The translations under genes and the position numbers were made by a program. The notes below the pieces were generated by a model. The model was given only the letters and a program-made list of their open reading frames with translations, was not told the DNA's origin and made no database searches. From contig CAJNOJ010000016.1 of the NCBI GenBank assembly GCA_905250025.1, positions 737,475-801,474 on the forward strand: 64,000 nucleotides of DNA. Reading direction: 5' to 3'. Shown here piece after piece: positions 21,523-34,126 of the stretch; position 1 is the first letter of the stretch; the number at the start of each line of letters is the position of its first letter. This stretch comes from Adineta ricciae (Eukaryota; Rotifera; Eurotatoria; Adinetida; Adinetidae).

Positions 21523-24500
21523 TTAGTGCGAATCTTCTTCTTCATCTTCTTCCTCTGCATCTTCCAAATTATCGTCGGAGTCAACATTCGAAGTTTTCGC
21601 TGAATCAGCAGTCATGGGTCGTCGAAATTCGTTACCTATGAAAAGAAAAGTTTAGTATCAATCCAGTTACCTTCATAATCCAACTAACCTTTGAGAGCTG
21701 ATGATTTCATAATTCTAACCAAAAACAAATAGTTAATAGTCTTTGATTTGAGAAGAAAACAATCTCTTACGAATCGTATGTGTTTTGAGACATATCTCCG
21801 GATGATAAATGATGATGATTTGCTGCTTCTCGGACTCTAAATTAGTGAAATAACTGATTATCAGTCAATGGAAGAGACTAATCATCCTTACCCAGCGTGT
21901 GGCTGATGAATACTGGATGTTTTTCGTTGAGGATTCGTGTCGCCAATTGAAGTCAACGATGATCCACTGTCCTCATCATCATCATCACGTTTGTTATCCT
22001 ACAAGCACGAAATTTTCAATGAAACAAGTCACAAGCATGTTCTTTACTCGAGAATTGACTGTGACACGAGTCGGTTGAAAACCTTGTGCAATAGCATTAA
22101 CTGTTGGTTTGTGTCCCTTGGAACTAATATCAGCTAATTTCTGATCGATAATTCGCGTTTTTGTTGCCACATTTCCCGTCGTAAGACTTTCACTCTCACT
22201 AGAAAAATAAATAAGATCGGGAAGGATTGATTTTCATCACGCAGAGGGTTTTACCTTTCAGATTCATAATGCTGAGTTGCTGTTTGCGGCCTAACTATTG
22301 CCGAGACTGTTTTATTCGTGTTAATTATCGCTGGTCTCATGCTTCCTGCTGCTAACGAATTAACACCTGTTGACGGTGGATTTCGCCGAGGTGATGGCTG
22401 AATGTCAGTCGTACCAGCTGATTTAGTTGGTTGACTATAATCATCACTATCATCTGTGTTCGTATGACTTTTTTCATCATCCGAAGCGAAACTGGTTTTT
22501 GGACGAGGTGGATTACGTGAACTATTCGAGTGAACAGTTGTAGACGGTCCTCTGGGTGACTTCGGTTCTTGATGTTTAGCGTCGACATCAAACGTCACTA
22601 GTTTACCGCCTGATGAACGAACACTACCCGAGGCTTTCGCAGTTTGACTACTCAATCGTTCAGCGGCAAGTTGGTCCAATGTACGACTAATATCGGCACG
22701 TATACGTTCAAAATTTGGTAAATCCTACATGAAAAAATAGACTATAATTACAAATCCTCAATCAAAGCGTTGTATTAGGTTACATTTTGAATATTTTGTC
22801 GAGTTTGTTGAATAAGATCCATTTTGCTTGAAAAGTCTTTTGTTGGAAGTCGGGTATCTTTCTGCAACACAAGAGATCGATAATATTCTCCTCTGTTGGA
22901 TCATTAAAGTTTACCTCCGTAATACCCAAGTTGTCATACTGACTAAGTTCATCGCGTAATTGTGCTTTTGTTTCACTGCGAAAACGATTGAGGAAATTTG
23001 GGTCGGTATTAATTTTTCGCACAACGCTTGGGCAGTATTGCGGAAGATGAATTTGTACAGTGGGCGCCGGCCGTGTTTGCGCAGGTGCTGGCACAGGTGT
23101 AGGTGGAGGAGACGGTGATGATGTTCTTCGCGGTGGCGGTGCAGGAGATTTGCGATCGACAACTGGTGGTGGTTGATTCCGAAGTTGATTTAGCTGATCA
23201 TTGGCATCATCAAGGTCCTCTTGCAATTTCTTACGGTGATTTCTCTCCTCATTGTATCGCTAAACATTCAATTAGGTTCAGAGTTCTTCGTATTTTTATT
23301 TCGTTGAACTTACATTTCGTGTTGCAATTAGCTCTTCAGATAGCCGACTTGTGTCACCAGATACATTTTGTAAGGACTGAAGAGCGTCATTCAATCGACT
23401 GATTTCCTTTTGAAGCTAAAGAAATGAAAGACAATCGAAAGAATTGTTATAACAATCGAAATGCCATACATCTTGATTTTCACGTTCAACACGACGTTTC
23501 GACTTCTCTTCTCTCTTCAAATTACCTTCAGCTTGTTGCAATGCTTGTTTCTAAGACGAATATTTATTTAATTTAAGAGAGATGCAAAAGTCAGTCAAAC
23601 AAACTAGGTCTTCATTTGTAGCACGTAACGTCTTATTTTCTTTTAACAACTCCTTGACACCGGCTTCACGTCGTGCTGGCGAAGGTGCTTCAGTTTGAAC
23701 ATTCTGAAGAAATTTCAAGGATAAAGACAGCAAGTGCCATGAGAAATCTCTTACCGATCGAAGAGTGAAACACTTCTCTTCTAAAATTGTATTTTTATCA
23801 CTTAATTTTTGAATTTCTTCCTAAATAAAAAGAGGCTCGTTGTCTAGTATGGATTCACTTTATTAACAAATCACTTACTCTGAGTAGACGAATAGTTTCT
23901 TCTCGTTCGCGAATACGCTCTTCATCGGCAGTCTAAAACCACACATGACAATTCATATGCATCAGCTTGCACGTTACTCTTTTACCTTTTGCACTTTAAC
24001 CAACTGTAATTCGGTTTCTTTACTATGTAATTCATCTTTCAGTCGTTGCATTTCCTTCTCGCTATCAACGTCATGTTCACGTTTTCGACCAGAATCGTAT
24101 TCCGGATGACGACGCTGCATATGTGCTTGTAAATAGTCAAAAGTTAAAAACGAATGTGCACAAATAGGACACTGGAAAATACGTAGCGAAGTCAGAATAA
24201 CGAATTGGAAAGGAAATTCTAGTGTACCGTGTGATATGACGGCCGTTGGGCTAGTAACATTTTCTCTTGTGTTTCAAGAAGCTTTTTGCGTCGTTTTGAT
24301 TCTTTTTTCGTTCGATTCAAATCATCTTTTAGTTTCTGGATTTCGTGATTATATTGCTCATGGTCCTAAATTAGATATTCGAGAAATGTCACAGCGAGAG
24401 CTATAATCTTACCACTAAACCTTTGCTTTTATTCTGTTCGTTCTCCGCTAGTTGACTGCTAATTTGATCTTGGCAAAGCTAGAAGGAATGAAGAGCGCTT

Positions 24501-24870
24501 GAAAATATATCAACTGCGAGAGAACATCAACAAACCAATAGATATTCAATTGTTAACTGGGCCATCTTGTATAGCTTTAGAAAATTCGGATCCATCGCTC
24601 GTGAATCCTACAATGAATAAAGACAAAAGTTGAAGCTGTAGGAATATTTTTTGACTTACCACTTCTAAATCGATATTACATAGTGTAATTTGTTCAATAT
24701 TATCTTGCAACACTTGAAAATCTAATTCTCTCGCCACCCGATCGATGTCGACTGCCGCTAAAACGAAAATATGAAATGAAAATGTGCTAATAACTTCCAA
24801 CAATTGCTTTACCGATTCGACGCCAGTCGATTTTTTCGTTTCGTTTATTGAAAACAAACGGGCGACTCAT
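21523..24870 (-). CDS. DZIP1: DZIP1/iguana-like ciliary zinc-finger coiled-coil protein
   Basis: Roughly 750-800 residues in about 19 exons with introns near 50-60 bp. The start (MSRPFVFNKRNEKIDWRRI then AAVDIDRVARELDF) matches the DZIP1 N-terminal domain. A single C2H2 finger follows at about 24130-24240 (SYHTCPICAHSF ... LQAHMQRRH), in the position of the DZIP1 finger. Long coiled coils come next, then a Pro-rich linker (PAPPPRRTSSPSPPPTP). A disordered C-terminus ends in an acidic tail (EDAEEEDEEEDSH). DZIP1 proteins act at the basal body/transition zone in ciliogenesis and in Hedgehog signalling. The gene is divergent from the SID-1 gene, with 417 bp between the start codons. Both ends of the model are well supported. 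Not every internal junction was checked base by base. Confidence 0.88.
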
Positions 24871-25287
24871 CGGCGGTTGAGATGGGTTGCTTAAGATTTG
24901 ATAATTCATCTTGAGAATTTTATAACCTAGTGATTATCGAGAAGTGAACGTATGAAACGCCATCTGAATTCGCCATTATTGAATCTGCTTCCATCGATAT
25001 GACTTCAAACACATCCGTTGTGATTGAACAAGAAGAAACTTCGTAAAACATGCCGCCGATTTTGAGAGAAAACTTTCCTTAGCGTTTCTTTTCCGACAAA
25101 GACATTTAATAGATGTCGCTAACGACGGAATGACTCATCGATCCATCACATGTACACTAAGACTGTACAGACAGACTGATTATTCGTTTGCATACCATTC
25201 GTTATCATTTGACATGTCATGTAAAATGATATTCTGGCCGATTTGTTTCTATGTAAGAAATTCTTTTCGAAAAAAAAACAAAGCAAA
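24871..25287. promoter_or_regulatory. Divergent promoter region, DZIP1 and SID-1 family gene
   Basis: 417 bp separate two outward-facing start codons. No clear TATA box or other motif was identified; assignment rests on gene orientation only. Confidence 0.4.
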
Positions 25288-28200
25288 ATGATCGACAACT
25301 CTTTTCTTCTCTTCCAGTTATTTGTGCTACTAGCACACGGTGAACAATTTTCAGATAGCCCGATTCAGTCAATAATCAATCCAGATATTGAGATTAAAAA
25401 CTGTACATTTGGAGAGATATGTTCCGGTAGCATCAACTCAAGCTCAATACATTTCTACTCAGTAGAATATTCATTCGATCCAACAATGGTAAGAGAGAAA
25501 AAAACACAACTGACGAGCGCATTGATGTTATCTGATCCAGCAAGCATGAGTAAGAAATGTTATCGAAATGCTGCTGCTCTATGAGTGAACAGATTTCCAA
25601 CAAGCTGCTGTTGTAGATTTTGTATATCGTTTAGCGAATGTTTTTAACTTATGTGATATTTTAGGCTATTCGTGTAATTACGAATATGACATATAAAATT
25701 GAACAAGAATCTCCATTACTGATTGTCGTTCGACAAATTCGTGGCGTTATCTCGTGGACATTACCATATACATTTTCTAATGGGTAAAATGAAATTTTAT
25801 CTTTTTGTTTGATTTTAATACGATTAATTCATATCTAGGATGGTTTATTCAAGTGCTTCGCGTATCCTTTGCTTACAAAATGAGATTAATCGTACTCTCC
25901 CGCATACAAGTCGAGTTTTCATTGAAATCTCGACATCAAATAACGCTTTGATTGACTATTCACTTCAATTGGAAAATATCACTGACTTTTTACTTGAGTA
26001 AGAACATTCTTTGAACTTTCTTCGCGTCATGTCTCTATTTTATCAGAACCGGTGTTAGTCGACAGTTCTTCGTTTCACCTGCTATGCCGATCTATTACAA
26101 ATTTACATTTCCCCCTGATATTCAAAACGTCTTCATCGATGTTCGTTCAACTGACCAATTATGTACCGTTGTTTCTGTGCAATCATTCGATTGTCCAGTA
26201 TACGATGTGAGTGAAATCGGTACACGACAAGGACACTACCAAACGATGGCATCGATTTCATCATTTAATGTTTATGTAAGTAAATGATCGCTTGATTTTG
26301 TTTTGGAATTTTCATATGCTATAGGCAAGTGAATTCCCGAAGCGGAATACATTTCTTCTCGTATTTCTGGTTAAACCAACAGACGCCGATTGTTTAAACG
26401 ATCAAGAACAAACGGCTATTCGACCATCAGGTATTGTTGATGTTCAACGACGAAAAAATGCAACAGTGACAATTCAACCACCAACAAACTGTAAGTTTCA
26501 CTTTCACACATCTTCAATTAAAACATTCTGTTCAGATAATTTTCTTTATATTGCAATATTTACTACCATCGGCATGTTTCTAATGATCTACTTTCTTGCT
26601 TTTGCAATTATGTGTAAACACCCGGATATTTAGTAAGTAAAACATATGTATGGCATTATCGATAATGAAGGTTTTATCATTTTCTAGCGATCATCTTGCT
26701 CCAGAACATTTACGTATGTTTCTGAATCGGAGTTTCTGTTGATTGATTGACTGCCTGTCTGTTGTTCTTTAGCTTTATTGGAAGCAAGAACGGAGCGCGA
26801 GATATCAGGTAAGCGAAAATACGAATGTGAAGTTCAATATTTTTGATTTTTCGATTGAATAGAACGGGAAGATAATCAACAAGGTTACCAAACATTTGAG
26901 GGCGAAGAGAATGTTGAATCAACAAGTACAGATGAATATGAAAATTCCGGTGGAGCTATCGAAGTGATCGAAACCTCAAATGTACGTTCATAAACGAAAA
27001 GTTTTTTCTAAATCGGCGATCGTTTGCTTCTAGGCTGGTTATGTCACTGTCAGTGATCTTTGTGTTAAAGATTATGATTATTTAAAACAAAAATTTCGTA
27101 TTTATCCTCAAACAATGCTAACCATTGCCATATTCTATTCCTTACCGGTTATACAACTAGTCTTACAGTATCAACTGAACATCGATGCATCAGGAAATGA
27201 AGATATATGTTACTTTAATTTCCTATGCACAAGACAATTCGCTATGTTAACAGCGTTTAATAATGTCTTTTCGAATATTGGCTATTGTGCACTTGGTGTA
27301 CTCTTCTTGATCATAGTCTATCGAAGGTAAATCTAGTGAGAATGAACTGGTTAGCAGAGACGAAACTTTACTTTTGTAGAGATATGGCCTATGCTCGATT
27401 CTTGGCAAGATATCCAGCAATTGGCAAAGTAAATTGTTTGAAATTAGGCGAAGAAATATTCTGTTTCTCTTTCGAATTAGGAATACGGTATTCCCCAACA
27501 TTTTGGTTTGTTCTACGCAATGGGTATTGGATTATTCATGGAAGGTTTGATGAGCGGCTGGTAAATTCGTTTTTTTGTTAGCAGTTGTATAAAAATTTAT
27601 GACGTTTAGTTACCATATTTGCCCATCGAAACAAAATTTTCAATTCGATACAAGTTTCATGTTCATTATAGCTGTATTAAACATAATCAAAATTTATCAA
27701 ACTAGACATCCAGATATCAATCCTCGTTCGTCCGGCTCATTTTCATTTCTTGCTGTGATTATTCTTGTCACTGTCGTCGGAGTAGTATGTTTTCGATTTG
27801 TATCACTTTTCTTCTCTTTCTTCGATCTTTTCATTTAGTACTATGACGAACAATGGTTTTGGATTACCTATGCTTGTATTCATATCTTGTCCTGTGTTGC
27901 ATTTACCGGAAAGATTTACTACATGGGACGATTGAAAGTCACTTTTCGCGTACATGTGAGTGTTGTTCGAGTAGAAGACAATGAAATTGACTTCGAATTT
28001 TCAGATTCATTTGTATCGACTAGTTCGCGAAAATGGTTTCTTTTCTCGTCCACGTTATTTAAATCGTATGATGATCTTAATTCCAGCCAATTGTGTAAAT
28101 ATCGCATTTGCTCTCTACGGTGCCATTGTTCAACCTGAATCATTTCCAAATCATTTGCTCTTTGTCTTTCTTGGTAATCTAGCAATCTATTTAATCTACT

Positions 28201-28502
28201 ACATATTAATGAAAATAATTCACCGAGAACATTTTACACGTTTTTCCATTCTATTTCTTCTCCTGGCGATCTTCTTCTGGTCATCATCGCTGTACTTTTT
28301 CTATCAAGAAGTGAAAAGTTATGAAGTTCAACCGGCTATTTCACGTATGCGAAATCGTGCATGTATCCTACTGAACACATACGATGTTCATGACATTTGG
28401 CATATTTTGTCATCATTTAGTTTATTTTTTTCTTTTCTCACTTTATTAACACTTGATGATGGAATAAGGAAAACAAGACGAAGAGAACTCGCAGCTTTTT
28501 AA
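25288..28502 (+). CDS. SIDT: SID-1 transmembrane family protein (SIDT)
   Basis: Fifteen exons: 25288-25488, 25665-25783, 25839-25997, 26047-26275, 26325-26490, 26536-26632, 26688-26713, 26773-26808, 26863-26981, 27034-27326, 27380-27428, 27481-27560, 27610-27784, 27839-27955, 28005-28502. They sum to 787 residues in phase. A signal peptide (FLLFQLFVLLAHGEQ) precedes a beta-rich extracellular region with N-glycosylation sites, then about 11 membrane spans. Family hallmarks: SGCYHICPSKQNFQFDTSFMF, YQTRHPDINPR, and a C-terminal HDIWHILSSFSLFFSF followed by LLTLDDG. SID-1/SIDT proteins mediate dsRNA or cholesterol movement across membranes and share a zinc-site fold with ceramidase-like hydrolases. 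It could support systemic RNAi here (inference). It is convergent with the EF-hand gene, 52 bases apart. Confidence 0.92.
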
Positions 28503-28554
28503 CAAGAAAAAAAAGTCTATGTTTGTTTGTTTGTTTGTTTTTCAGATGAAAATC

Positions 28555-29016
28555 TTAATCAGTATAATTACCGACGAAAAACAACGTTAGTGCTTGTTCG
28601 ATTGATAACATACCTTGCTGGTCAATGTCCAAATCGCGTAACATGTCATCGATTTCTTCTTCGCTTAGTTTTTCGCCGCGAGTACTTAAGAAGTATTTCA
28701 ATTCTTGAGCTGATATGAAACCATTTCGTTCGTAATCGAAGCAACGTAAGCTGTCATGCACTTCTTTTTCCGAACGTTTCTTCAAACCTTTACATGAACT
28801 TTCAATGGTATCTAAATCGAATAGCTGGTGAGGAGAAGACACAGCTAATATCTTCTTCAATTCATTGTTCGACGGGCTGTAGCCAGCGGCACGTATGGCT
28901 GTTCCAGCATCTTTGAAACTTAGTGGACGATTGTGGTTTCGTTTCGAAAGCACTTCAAAGGCTTGTTTTAAGCGTTCATCGGTAGATAGAGATGCACCAT
29001 TACCATTCGTAGCCAT
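28555..29016 (-). CDS. Calmodulin-like EF-hand protein
   Basis: 153 residues in one exon. The start at 29016 (MATNGNGASL) is chosen over an upstream in-frame ATG whose extension reads as random hydrophobic sequence. It has the four-EF-hand length of calmodulin, troponin C or myosin light chains. Only the third loop looks fully canonical (DYERNGFISAQE, with D, E, N, G and final E at ligand positions). The fourth (DIDQQGMLSIEQ) ends in Gln instead of Glu, and the first two are degenerate. It probably binds one Ca2+ and may act as a light-chain-like subunit. It is convergent with the SID-1 family gene and divergent from the plexin-domain gene. Confidence 0.75.
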   Translation of the reverse strand: MATNGNGASLSTDERLKQAFEVLSKRNHNRPLSFKDAGTAIRAAGYSPSNNELKKILAVSSPHQLFDLDTIESSCKGLKKRSEKEVHDSLRCFDYERNGFISAQELKYFLSTRGEKLSEEEIDDMLRDLDIDQQGMLSIEQALTLFFVGNYTD

Positions 29017-29411
29017 GATTCGATGAATGTTATCGACGAAAAGAAAAACAAAAATGAAGAAAAGAGTGTATAGGCGCAAGGATTAGTTTTCTCTTATGAT
29101 AATGATCAATTAATGATTTACCGTCACAAAAAGGAAAAGAACAAACGGAGAACGTGACGTACATAATCAATGAGACATTCGATCTACCTTCATTGATTCA
29201 GTGAGAGAAAAAGCATACAGGTGACCTCGTGGAGCACTTTCTTCTTCTTCTTCTTTCTTCACTTTTTCTTTTCCTATCATATCAAATCGAAAGCGCAAAC
29301 AAACAAACATGCGCACAATTGTCTTTTGTCATTTTAGTCTTTAGTCGTGTATACAAAAGCTTAGATAGATATGATGTCTTGACATCGGGATTGAATTTTT
29401 AGATCAATACA
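29017..29411. promoter_or_regulatory. Divergent promoter region, EF-hand and PLXDC-like genes
   Basis: 395 bp between outward-facing ATGs. It contains a TTC/CTT-rich tract at about 29241-29262 and AT-rich DNA near 29340-29375. No definite core promoter motif. Confidence 0.4.
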
Positions 29412-31885
29412 ATGAACTATTTCATTGGGATATTTATTTATTTACTCTTTCTATTCAATAAATCTTCTGGAGACGATCATGTCTTGGTATTGAACGATCC
29501 ATCATTTGTACATAACGGTGCGTACGAAATCGTTTCGGCAAACACACGCGACAAACGTGATCAATCATCATGGTTTTTTCCTGAAATTGATAAAGACCTA
29601 GTCTCATGTGGAAGGAACATCTACGTCAAACTGTTCACCTGTTCGAACTTACGAGATTGCAGGTAAAAGACTTACTTTGAAAGGAATTTACGAATGATCA
29701 TTTCTCTTTAGGGATTTCTCGTCCTGTTTGGATTCACTTCGTTGTCCGCTAAATGTGAAATCGAATGGAGCTTTAATTCTCAATCTGCTCCGTTTACTTG
29801 GAATGGACAAATGTACTACCGACGGACAAGACCTTTTATGTCCACATGAGAAACGATTAGTCATCCTGAAACGAATATTTGCTTATTGGTCTCATAATAA
29901 AGATAATGAGTATTGCCGGTAAGTTCACATTTCATTTCGGTTCGCGTATTAACAATCATTTCTTATTCCAGTACGATCTCTGACTTTACAAATGAAATCA
30001 AGAAAGAAGTACAAGATCAATGTCCATTGAACCTACGACAAGTTGAAGCATTACTTGAGAATTACGCGTGTTTACGTAAGAGTTCGTTGCCGAAAGAATA
30101 TTCCAATGAACTTACAGAGAATTTTCTTCTAGCATTAAAAGATGCACTGGCCAGTTTGAGTAGTACAACACCTGCCCATATCCTCCCAACAATTCACGAT
30201 GCATTAACAACGGGAGGAACAGTTTTATCATCACAATTTGCTTATGTTGACGAAGATAACGATCTGAAATTTGTTGAATCCGATAACAAACTTTACAATA
30301 CAACTGAACAAAACGTTTTCGTTGTAAGTTTCACTTTGCGAATCTTTCCCTATTTGACACCGATTGTGTTGAAACTAGAATGACCATCAATATTACAACG
30401 TCTCATATATTATTCCGAAATCTCAAGGCGGAGCGATCAATTTCATTCATGACAGTTCTCAATTTGCTCGGATTCACGCTCTAGCAAATCGTCATCGCTC
30501 AGCATTTGTATGAGAACATTCATCGATTTGTTTTTCTTATTGAATATCCTCAATATTTGCAGGGTATTCATTTAAAATTCGGTTTTCCGTTTTACGGCCA
30601 TACAATTCATAAAATTCTCGTAGCAACCGGAGGTAATTGAAAACATAGGAACTCATTTTTCATGAATAATCTCATTTATTTTGTCATACTTCGACAGAAA
30701 TCTAACTTTGACGCGTAAGTTCTGATGATATCGTTCGCTTCTATTAATAAGTGTCATCTTGGTATCACTAAACGCTTTCATTGTTTTCAAATTGTCGTGT
30801 ATATCAATCGAATATGAAATCTCTTTCTAGGTTTTATCTATACGGGCGATTTACTGCATTCGGCTATGATTGGAAGTACCCAATAGTAAGTCGATTTGAA
30901 AAAGTGTTCACGATCAAGTTGAGGATGTATTTAAATGCATAGTATTGCACCATTTATGGCGAATTTCGATGCATCGATTGGTGGAAATCAATCGCATATT
31001 AGTTATTACGATAATGGAACACATTTTATTTGTACATGGAATGAACTTTTTCTACAAGATCAACAAGATGCTGGTCCATTTACATTTCAGGCTGTTTTAC
31101 AAAATAATGGTTTGTTTGATGTCGTCTTATCGAACCAATTCGACTTGTTGTTACATTTGAATAGGAAATATTTACTTTAACTATTTAAAAATACCGAAAG
31201 TGAAAGTGTCCAGTGCCAATCATGCACACCGTATCGGTGTATCAGATGCATATTTATCCCAACACGCGACGAAAGAACATATTGTTCGAGTTATAACACT
31301 GTACGATAAAATCAATTTGGATAAAGAGAAAATTCACAGTGGAGTATCAGTGCTTTTGGATATGGATCAGAGTAAGTGATGAACATGATGTTTACAAATG
31401 AAATCATGTTCTTTGGTTAAGCTTGTAACACATTTACGGATTGTACATCATGTCTGGCCAATCGTGGCAAACGATACAATTGTTCTTGGTGCGATGATAT
31501 GCAAAAATGTTCGAATGGGTTCGATCGCTCTCGTCAACAATGGATTCGATCACAGTGTCATCGACTAGCTTTGGAAGATACTTGTTCGAATAATCTCGAG
31601 GATGCTTATGACGATACTAGCTTTCCATCGACAACTTCGGCACTGTCGGTAGCTCACTATGAACGACAAAAACAATATTCACATCCGTCTCCTCCAATTT
31701 ATTCAACATTTCGTACCATTATCGTCACTTTGTTAATGTCAGTTCTCATTCTGTCTCTTGTCGCACTTGGAGTTACATATGTATATGCCTATCGTAATCC
31801 AACGTCACCAGCTGGCATGTGGCTTCTTGAACATCGTCCATCGATGTATTTCGACAGACTGAAACGTTTCACTGGTTCGACTTGA
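29412..31885 (+). CDS. PLXDC: Plexin domain-containing (PLXDC/TEM7-like) type I membrane protein
   Basis: Nine exons: 29412-29662, 29712-29918, 29972-30323, 30379-30507, 30563-30632, 30831-30885, 30943-31109, 31165-31371, 31422-31885. They join to 633 residues. A signal peptide (MNYFIGIFIYLLFLF) is followed by about 250 residues with several cysteines that I cannot align with PLXDC1/2. The family core then appears: DHQYYNVSYI, FGFPFYGHTIHKILVATGG, FIYTGDLLHSAMIGSTQ, YIAPFMANFD. A PSI/plexin repeat follows (CTSCLANRGKRYNCSWC ... CSNGFDRSRQQW). A transmembrane helix (TIIVTLLMSVLILSLVALG) and a short tail (LEHRPSMYFDRLK) close the protein. In vertebrates these proteins bind nidogen and cortactin and are PEDF receptors. 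The ligand here is unknown. Confidence 0.88.
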
Positions 31886-33298
31886 ACGTGAACGATTTTA
31901 AAGTGCCTGATAAACAACTTTATTAAATAATAGATTATTGTTGTTGTTTTTTCTCTTCAAATATTAAATAAATTGTCGGAATAACACTCAGTTTGATCTA
32001 AACTCATCCTAAAGAACATTATGCCGTCACACGCTTGAACGATATTCTCTATGCAAAGAACATGCACGATACTGTCTACCTTGCCTGTTCATTGTTGTAA
32101 CAATACATACACTTTATGTCGTGTTTTATAATTATATAAATTAAACATGTAGTTCAGTGAATATGAGAGTTGTGAATCTTAACCAATTCAAAGTGACTTT
32201 TGTTGTATAGTCGAATAGAGATAGAAATTTTTCATTTTGTGTTCGTTCACTATATTGTAAACATGATGCAAGAACGATATGTATACACTTTCAATTCTGC
32301 TAGTGAATCAGCACATACATCTGAAGGAAGGTTAAAAGCAAATTCATTATCAACCGTGATCAATGAGAGCAGTTTTTTTTCTTTGAAATAACTATCGGAA
32401 GAGATTGGCATCGACGACAAGCAATAAAACACTTGAGAAAAAAGTAGTTTGTGAACTACTCTGCGGTCCTTGTGTGTGACAACTATTTAGTTGAAGTACG
32501 TCTATTCCAGGAGAACTTCATGCTTCCTCATCAGTACCTATGTGCTCCATTTAGATTTCTTTAAAAATGCCAAGAATCTAACGAAATTGAAACACCCTGT
32601 GATTGTCTATTTGAACTGTATAAATTCGCGGATAAATTTGACTATTTCCTCATGTTAATTGATACAGTACTCGGGCAGTAAACTTTTCTTCTTTAATACA
32701 GTGTACCTACATGAGCTCTCTCTCTCTCTCTCTGCCTTTTTAGCTTTGGGCACCGCAAGTACGAAACGTTATTGCGTCAAACGTACACACTACTCTTATT
32801 TTCTTCAGCTTGTTACCTATCGATGCTTCTTACCTATAGGGAGGTACTCAGTGTTCTTTTAAAACAGATTACCATCTATCATACTTCGGTTCATTGGTGT
32901 AGCATTTCCAAGATAGTGATCTTTTGTACATTCTGTATATCCTAGTTTACGTGCTCCTGATGACACGAATATGCCAATGGTTGATTTGAAACATGTGATT
33001 AACTATTATCGGATGCTTGACATTGTAGTTGCCGCTGTCTTGAATCGCTTAGTCGTCATGCATAATTACAGCTGAAAGACAAGTTCGACGGACTCGTTTT
33101 GCAGTCTTTCGGCATATTCTGTGTAGTACAAGAGAGTCGAATAATTGATCGATTATCGATCTTGGTAAGCTGGCATTTGTCTTAACATCGGATTTCGTTC
33201 CTTTTATTCCTATAGATCGAAGTAAGGATGGTATGAGGTAGGCGAAGTCGATTTGTCGCGTTCAATAAGACATTTTACTTGTTTTCTTTTCCATTAGA
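31886..33298. other. Gene-poor intergenic stretch
   Basis: About 1.4 kb with no gene recognised. It holds a CT microsatellite and possible intron-like signals near 33164-33222, just before the ABC pseudogene fragment; these may be relics of the same gene but I could not match them. Confidence 0.45.
32715..32733. repeat. CT microsatellite
   Basis: Nineteen bases of CT dinucleotide repeat in the gene-poor stretch upstream of the ABC pseudogene. Confidence 0.85.
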
Positions 33299-33559
33299 TA
33301 AGCTCCTGATCTTCTCGGTGAAGCCACATCTGTCCTGAACAACAAGAGTGAACGAACTGTACAAGAAGCGTTTAATCAAGCGCCAGCTGGTCGAACATGT
33401 ATGACTATCGCACACCGTTTATCGACAATACAAAAAAAAGCCTTGAAACAATCATTTTTGTCGATCGTGACAAAGTGACTGAGGAAATTATCTTTATAAA
33501 GCACACATACTGAATTGTTAAAGAAAGAAGGAATGTATGCTAAATTAGAGTTGATCTAA
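33299..33559 (+). pseudogene. Fragment of an ABCB transporter (second nucleotide-binding domain)
   Basis: This stretch aligns by eye with the last exon of the intact ABCB gene downstream (about 38890-39150). Shared words include GAAGCCACATCTG, AGTGAACGA and GGTCGAACATGT. Translation gives [19 protein letters not shown], then [12 protein letters not shown], then a frame break and KKEGMYAKLELI with a stop. The Walker B Asp is changed (GGTGAAGCC instead of GATGAAGCC). A frameshift lies near the A-run at 33429-33437. Nothing upstream encodes the rest of a transporter. It is a decayed partial tandem copy of the neighbouring gene. Confidence 0.8.
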
Positions 33560-34126
33560 AAACAATCTGATAAATATCACTGATCAAAACGAGTTGTGGA
33601 ACTTTAGCTGTACTAAAAATTCTCAATTTTTTGTTTATATTACTCAGTAATAAACACTTCTCCTTCAACGCATGCGATATGAAATTGGCGAAATGCTGAG
33701 TCATCAGTACAATGTTTAAAGAAGACAATGTTTGTTGCATCAGATCAGTTTTTATTGGTTCAAAATATTTACTTGAAAATGAAATCGGTTCGCCTTTTTC
33801 ATCGTCTATTAATAGACATTTGTCATTCTTTGTTTTTCTTTTCTATCAAGCATATTGATGCTTACACGCTGTTGCCTTTCAAAACAACATGTTTTCAAGA
33901 ACTTCTTGCTGTTCTATGCAGTAGAAAATGGTATGAACATCAACGTGTCGAACGTAACCTATCGTACTTCTCGCACGGCACTGCATTGCAGTGACATAAT
34001 GCGTGCGTTGCGGGCAAAAAATGAAAAGAAAAATAGGAATAGCTACACCAACTACAACTATTTAAAAGCGAACGGTGTTCTTTCGTTGCTTAATTTCATT
34101 TGCAAAAACATCTTTTGACGAAAAAT
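33560..34126. other. Upstream region of the ABCB gene
   Basis: No gene recognised. Short frames at 33728-33994 and 33855-34118 overlap each other and have no domain content. Presumed promoter and 5' UTR. Confidence 0.4.

Noticed and set aside
30698..30714. 17-base microexon flanked by AG and GTAAGT in a PLXDC intron
   Set aside because: Inclusion would bring an in-frame stop, while skipping it gives the conserved ATGGFIYTGDLLH join.
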